NCBI RefSeq assembly: GCF_026230105.1
Contig: NC_079483.1
Coordinates: 5,077,312-5,141,311, forward strand
Length of the DNA: 64,000 bases
Direction of reading: 5' to 3'
Source: Diorhabda sublineata
Taxonomy: Eukaryota > Arthropoda > Insecta > Coleoptera > Chrysomelidae
Part shown: positions 58,641 to 64,000 of the stretch, piece after piece
Layout: the number at the start of each line of letters is the position of its first letter
Numbering within the stretch: position 1 is the stretch's first letter
Program-made: the position numbers and the translations under genes
The notes under the pieces: generated by a model
The model's database searches: none
Told to the model about the DNA's origin: nothing
What the model saw: the letters and a program-made list of their open reading frames with translations, nothing else

Positions 58641-59036
58641 CGGCAATACGGGATGGTGAATCTACAAGTCACCGGGGGCTGAAATTCCAGAAAAATTTGC
58701 TTTTTCTTTATCAGAACTCCTTTAACTTTACCATAACACAAAGTAAAATGAAACTACTTGAAACCAACAATGCAATGGAAACATTACATGAATACATTTA
58801 AATTACTCTAAACTAATGATTTTTTCTTACCAAATTTGTTTCAGACTCTGGTTCAAATTCAGAGCAAAATTATACCAGTGATCGATTAATCGATATATAA
58901 CGAGTGGCCCAAAAGTCGCGCAACGCTAACACAAAATGCGCATGAGTTGGTTTAACCCTAATAGTACAAGGTTACACGTTTCTACCGAATATCTTACAGT
59001 TGTTCGTGTGTAAAGGAGCGGTGAGGGCATTTATAA

Positions 59037-60148
59037 ATGTGTAACGAATGTGTAACCATGGCAACGGGATCGAGTTATCGGTTCACAATTGCGGAACGCG
59101 TGTTTTTAGTGACCTCGTACTACCGTTATCATGCCGATTATCAAAACATTTTCTCCGATTTTGCCGAAAAATTTCCTAACAGTCAAGTTCCGAGGCGTGA
59201 AACTGTGTATCGCTTGATAAAATGGTTCGAAAAAAATGGTACTGTGAATGATACGAAGCGTTCGGGGCGGCCACGCAGCGTGCGAACTGCAGAAAACCTA
59301 CACATCGTCGCTGAGAGTTTTGTTGAAACACCGGCGCGATCAGTCCGTAAAGCTTACCAAGAATTGGAAATTTCTCGTTCCAGCTTGCAGCGAATAATGA
59401 AGGAAGTATGCATGTTTTACAGACCACGTCTTTTACAAGCATTAACAGAAGACGATCCGGACCGCAGACTTCAGTTTGCTGAGTGGTACGTAATTCGATG
59501 TGAAGCGTTCAAAGACTTCTTTAAAACCATTTTGTGGTCAGATGAAGCACAATTTAAATTAAATGGCCGAATCAACACAACACAAATGCGTATACTGGTC
59601 TACAGACAATCCGCATATCATCATCCAAGAAGAATTAAATGTTCCAGGTGTAACGGTATGGCTTGGTGTTTGCTCCTTCGGAAACATTGGCCCTTACTTT
59701 GTCGACACAACAGAGCAGGTGCTGCATACCTTGATTTGTTGATGGAACTGCGCGAAGAACTGAATAATAACCCGGATTTTTCTGGTCGTGTGTTAACTCT
59801 TCAACAAGATGGCGCGCCGGCCCATTACGCTGTAATTGTTCGCGAATTCCTAAATCAAAATTTTCCGGATTGGATTGGTAGACGAGGTCAAGTGGAATGG
59901 CCACCAAGATCTCCTGACCTGACTCCTTTAGATTTTGAGTGTGGGGAATTTTAAAGGATAGGGTGTTCAAAAATGCTTTACCAGATGTGGAGACCATGAA
60001 AAACATAATCACCATCGAAGTCGATACGCTGAATGCAGATAAACCTACACTTGCGCGCATCTGTAAAGCTGTTAAGAAGCGATGTCTGAAGTGCACAGAA
60101 CAAGAAGGAGGTCATTTCGAGTTTTCAAGTGACTTTATTACAAAATAA
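59037..60148 (+). pseudogene. Tc1/mariner-superfamily transposase, nearly complete but frameshifted
   Basis: Resembles the relic at 33364-34173 but is longer. The + strand 59037-59954 encodes an N-terminal HTH (TIAERVFLVTSYYRYHADYQ, RRETVYRLIKWFEKNGTVND), FFKTILWSDEAQFKLNGRIN (first catalytic Asp), TLQQDGAPAHYAVIVREFLN (second Asp) and RSPDLTPLDF (last Asp). One shift near 59575-59590 scrambles the part between the first two Asp residues, and another near 59935 separates the C-terminus (59939-60148: ILKDRVFKNALPDVETMKN...LKCTEQEGGHFEF). These are the only lesions I see, so it died recently. Confidence 0.88.
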
Positions 60149-60149
60149 A

Positions 60150-61325
60150 AGACTGAAATAGTTATTTGTACGCTTAGGCCGCCAAATACCTTTTTAACAT
60201 ACCGAAAGTACAGTTATCGCCGAGACCCCACTTGCGGCCGAGGCAAGATAATTTTGAGGTCGTTAAAAAGTTTCGCGGCTATGGCATACACACTATTTTT
60301 CGTACAATCGTTAAAATAATCAAATAATATAAAAATCAATGTAACGTTTAAAAAATTTATTTCCTGAATAATTATTCCAACATAATTCAAAATCAGAATC
60401 TTACTTCCGAATATCTTCTGTGGGTTCATTATTTGGTTTGTTTTTATTGGGAATCAAACCATAATGTCTTCTGTATGTTCCTAATGGTATACCCGCTTTT
60501 TATCTTGTTTTTTGTAGAAATCAAACCACAATCGTACTTTTGAAGCTTTATTTCCGATTTTCGAATAATCGAAAATTATTTTCGATTAATCGACTATATC
60601 CGATTTATCGATTATTTTCGATAATTCTTGATCATTTTCGATTAACCGATTATATTTTTTGTTAATTGCCCAGCCCTACTAGCAAATATACCATAAGTAC
60701 TCAGGGCGGCTCTGCGATTTTTTGTATACATCCTAAATATAAATTTGTATCCTGTCGCATTTCGCACTGTCTGAAAAAGCTCTCACTCCGATTTTTTATA
60801 AGAGAGAAGAAGAAGGAGAGGCTGCAACGCCTGTGCATATCAACAAAATGAGTCAGCATCACAAATATAAATAATATTATAAACCGTTGGAGAGTTGAGA
60901 AACTCTCATAGTAATTGTTAGGTTTAAAAAATATATTTTTTCATTTAACTAATTATTTGTTAGCAAATATAACATTTAAAATTAATAAATAGTCAAATCG
61001 TGACGAGTCGATGTTCATAACAACTACATCAATATTTTAACTGTAATTAGAAATTCGTTTTTTTTTTCGCAGAACTGAATGTTTATCGGTTTTGTATATG
61101 TATATATAAATTACTTGATATTTATTTATATCAATTTCGTAAAATCGTGCTTTCGACTGATTGTTGTTCGTTATTTCAAACAATATCAAGCCATGTATAC
61201 ACTGCGACCCAAAGGCTCTATGGTATCCCCCTTTCTTGTTTACAGCTGTTTACAGTGATGTGATACGATGCTTTTATTTCATTTGAAAGGCCTTAGTCCA
61301 TCCAATATATAAGCTGAACTAGATT
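60150..61325. other. Spacer with AT-rich simple sequence
   Basis: Contains CGATTA/TCGATT-rich sequence near 60555-60650. No supported gene. Confidence 0.45.
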
Positions 61326-61329
61326 CTAC

Positions 61330-61720
61330 TCTGGGTGAGACTGCTCCTGAAAGTGCGCGAGCTTGCAGATGTAGTCAAAAAATTCGGTACATGAGAAAGC
61401 TGTGCGCAAGATGGGTGGCGCGTTTGCCCACAATGGAACAAAAATAGCGTCGTGAAGATGTTTCCATCGAGTGTTTGGCAAAAAACGATCAAAATAATAG
61501 ATTGAAAAGGAAGAACCGGCTCCAAAGAGGGCAAAGACCGTTCCATCGCCAAACAAGGTCATGGTGTCGGTTTTTAGAGATGCGCGTGGGATAATTTTCA
61601 TTGACTATCTTGAAAAAAGAAAAACTATCAACGCCGGGTCTTAAGGAAACTTTTTGCAGCAAGCAAGTAAAAACGGCCGTATTTGGCTAAGAAGGAAGAC
61701 AATGAACTCACACATACGTT
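61330..61720 (+). pseudogene. mariner transposase fragment
   Basis: + strand translation, with stops, gives YMRKLCARWVARLPTMEQK, then a decayed IAKQGHGVGF.RCAWDNFH and KRKTINAG-like segment, comparable with CARWVPRLLTVEQK and the block after the first catalytic Asp of mariner transposases. The minus-strand open frames here are shadows of this sequence. Confidence 0.65.
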
Positions 61721-62034
61721 GTGATCGATAAAACAAACTTCCATGTGTCGCTATAAGGCAGAATCTTGGAATGCTCTTCCAAGTCCAAAGAAATATTCTC
61801 CGTAGACACCTGAAGTGTTTGTTTTTATTTGATAAGTTGTAGGCTAACCAACTAAATTTTTATATATTTCAAGTTTTTCCTTATGTAAGAACACGATCAA
61901 TATCGATTTTTTGTTAATTTGTGCCCCTCTTCACTTCCTAAATTATGTCAAAAATCATCTTAATAACATTTTTCCGAATAGATGGACTGGTTGAGGAGAT
62001 CCATTTGTATGGGTTCATTTTTTTGGGGATAATT

Positions 62035-62450
62035 TAAAAGCTTGGTATACACAAAATGGGATTGCGACGAGGAAGTTAAAACTCGAATAGCAATTGCAAA
62101 ATCAACTTTTACAAAGTTTAATAAGTCCCTAATGCGCCGAGAAATCCCCCTAAGCCTTAGATTGAGAGTTATATTTGGTCAATCTTTTTGTATGGCGTGG
62201 AGTCGTGGTCCCTGAAAGTAAGATCCTTAAACAGAGTAGAAGCAATGAAAATGTGGCTGTTGTGCAGACTTCTACGGATCCCATTTGGAACACATCCTGC
62301 GAGGATCGAGATAATGAACTCATACTGACGGGAAGGATCGACGGAAGGAGAGGACGTAACTAATTTCCTGGCTACGGAATATAAGACTGGTGTGGCATTC
62401 GTCGTGCAGAAAAAGGGTGCCTTCAGGTAATAGATTAGAAGTTTCGGACA
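62035..62450 (+). pseudogene. RTE-like LINE 3' fragment
   Basis: + strand YTKWDCDEEVKTRIAIAKST, then TKFNKSLMRREIPLSLRLRV and, past a deletion, ISWLRNIR near 62365. This corresponds to the C-terminal part of RTE-like LINEs. A segment GTTGTAGGCTAACCAACT...TTTTTCCTTATGT occurs both near 61840 and near 62515, framing it. Confidence 0.6.
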
Positions 62451-62459
62451 AAGCAACAC

Positions 62460-63021
62460 CTACACGCTGCAAAGTATATGGTGCTTGAACACTGTGAAGC
62501 AGAATCTTGGTTGTTGTAGGCTAACCAACTGGATTTTTCTGGATTTCAATTTTTTCCTTATGTTCGACAATAAGCAGTTCAATTAGGGATGTTGGATTGT
62601 GTTCTAATACCTCCTGTAAGTATTTTAAATTAATAATAACAATTTATTTTCGATAGTATGTAGTACAAATCTTAATTTTTCATTAGTTCTTCAAGAAATG
62701 TTTTATGTAAATATTTTCAATAAATAAATACAATTTGTGATAATTTTTGTCAGATTGTCTCTTTATGGCGAACGGTTTCTTTGGCATGTACAACGACTTA
62801 AAAATCTAAATATCTCTTAAACCATAAATTTTATCGAGTTAAATAAAGAGTTCCTTTATTTTTTGCTATCTTTATATTGTACATACAGGTTGTAAAAATT
62901 GAAAAATGTTTGTTTATTCATTTTTTATCCCTAACCGTAGTAAGATACTATTTTTTTAATGGTAAAAATTTTCAATTTTTCAAAGTTAAGTTTTAATATT
63001 GTACACTTTATTGTAATAAAT
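62460..63021. other. Spacer without recognised features
   Basis: AT-rich. Nothing recognised. Confidence 0.5.
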
Positions 63022-64000
63022 GATTTTGAGAATGTTTTTGTTCATAAAATTTTAATGATTACTTAATAAAAAAAGGTACAAACGATTATATATGAGAAAA
63101 GGTTGATTTTAAGACAAATTTTTATCATTTTTAATTGTAAAAACATGATAAATCACATTTTTGCATACATTTTTTTTTCAATTTGTTCGTTGTTTTGTGT
63201 AGATTATAAAAAGAAATATAACAACTTCATTTGATTATTTGGAAAAAAGATAAACGTAAATGAGTGAATTTAAAGCCCTGTAACCAATATAAGCTTTAAT
63301 TTTTTGGTAATTATACACTTTCACGGTCACCTGGTTTTTTGGCTCTAGAAAATCGAAAAATGGATGGATTTTAATGATCTTGGTCTCAAAATGTTCCATT
63401 TTACGGCGGATTTATAAAAAAAATACGGAAATTAAAAAAAATAAATATTTTTTACAGTTTCATGACTTTAAATGCAAAAAAATGACTTCTTTCGAAATTG
63501 TTTCTGACGTCGTGGAATCAAGTTCGTATATTTTTTTTTCGCAATTTACATAAAAAAAATGAATATTTTGAAAAAAAAAGTTATTCTACTATTTAAGGTT
63601 TCAAACTATTAAAAACCGCAAATTCAGCCACTATCCCCATGTTTTTCATAAATTCGTCGTAAAATGGAACATTTTGAGACCAAGATCATTAAAATCCATC
63701 CATTTTTCGATTTTCTAGAGCCAAAAAACCAGGTGACCGTGAAAGTGTATAATTACCATTTTTTTTCTTCCCGTAATTTTTTTCGTTAATCCGCCGTAAA
63801 AAAGGAAGATTTCAAAAAAAAAATTCATTGAAATCGGATGATTTTTCGATTTATTAGAGCTAAAAAAACGAGGGGACCGCGAAATTATAAAATTACCCAA
63901 TAAGTGACTTTAAGAATGTTTTTGTTCATACAATTTTAATGATTACTTAATAAGAAAGGTACAAACGATTATATGTGAGAAAAAATCAATTTTAAGAGAA
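63022..64000. repeat. Direct repeat with about 880-bp spacing, extending beyond the window
   Basis: Sequence at about 63022-63115 (AATGATTTTGAGAATGTTTTTG..., TACAAACGATTATATATGAG) is repeated with few changes at 63903-64000. Between the two are the inverted repeats described separately. The second copy continues past the end of the window, so it may be a tandem unit or a terminal direct repeat. Confidence 0.7.
63305..63758. repeat. Perfect 101-bp inverted repeat
   Basis: 63305-63405 and 63658-63758 are exact reverse complements, separated by about 252 bp of AT-rich sequence. A related, diverged copy of the right arm lies in direct orientation at about 63784-63895. The perfect match suggests recent origin or gene conversion between the arms. 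The spacer is non-coding. Confidence 0.9.

Noticed and set aside
59635..60096. Minus-strand 153-codon frame as a gene
   Set aside because: It is antisense to the frameshifted transposase at 59037-60148.
61326..61601. Minus-strand 91-codon frame as a gene
   Set aside because: It is the antisense shadow of a + strand mariner fragment.
1..64000. CRISPR arrays, bacterial operons or phage genes
   Set aside because: There are no such repeats or gene organisation. Introns and eukaryotic transposons show this is nuclear eukaryotic DNA.

Overview
The window looks like nuclear DNA of an insect, and a beetle is a reasonable guess. It is AT-rich, has long introns packed with broken transposons, and carries a short (TTAGG)n tract with TCAGG variants. 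Its repeat fauna is typical of insects: mariner, Tc1, piggyBac, Merlin, PIF/Harbinger, BEL/Pao, RTE-like and jockey-like LINEs, and a Penelope-like element. The species cannot be named from the sequence alone.

There is one well-supported host gene. It lies on the minus strand and is the Cip4/TOCA/FNBP1L-type F-BAR adaptor, with an F-BAR domain, an HR1 Cdc42-binding domain and an SH3 domain. Ten exons run from 46855 down to the stop codon at 9093. All splice phases join cleanly and give about 559 residues. The first exon or exons, about 45 residues of the F-BAR N-terminus, were not found between 46856 and 64000 and probably lie beyond the window. The longest intron (44768 to 30607, about 14 kb) holds an intact, apparently young BEL/Pao retrotransposon in sense orientation. 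It has identical 175-bp LTRs, a 5-bp target-site duplication and an uninterrupted 1702-codon gag-pol frame.

Layout: 1-9092 lies downstream of the gene and holds LINE debris and a palindromic ribozyme-like repeat. 9093-46855 is the host gene, whose introns contain mariner, LINE, Tc1/mariner-superfamily, BEL, Tc1 and piggyBac material plus two tandem-repeat arrays. 47700-64000 is either the first intron or intergenic DNA. It contains a 317-bp satellite, foldback elements, a Penelope-like 3' end, mariner, Tc1 and Merlin relics, a cluster of PIF/Harbinger derivatives, a nearly complete Tc1/mariner-superfamily transposase and long inverted repeats.

The most unusual signal is a dispersed repeat family (4246-4397, about 9880-10080, 50523-50891). 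Each copy has a type-I hammerhead-ribozyme-like core, and one copy sits directly downstream of a Penelope-like GIY-YIG endonuclease fragment. A related palindrome family (27599-27693, 29772-29862) shares the outer arms but carries an inverted pair of sequences matching the 3' end of tRNA-Tyr.
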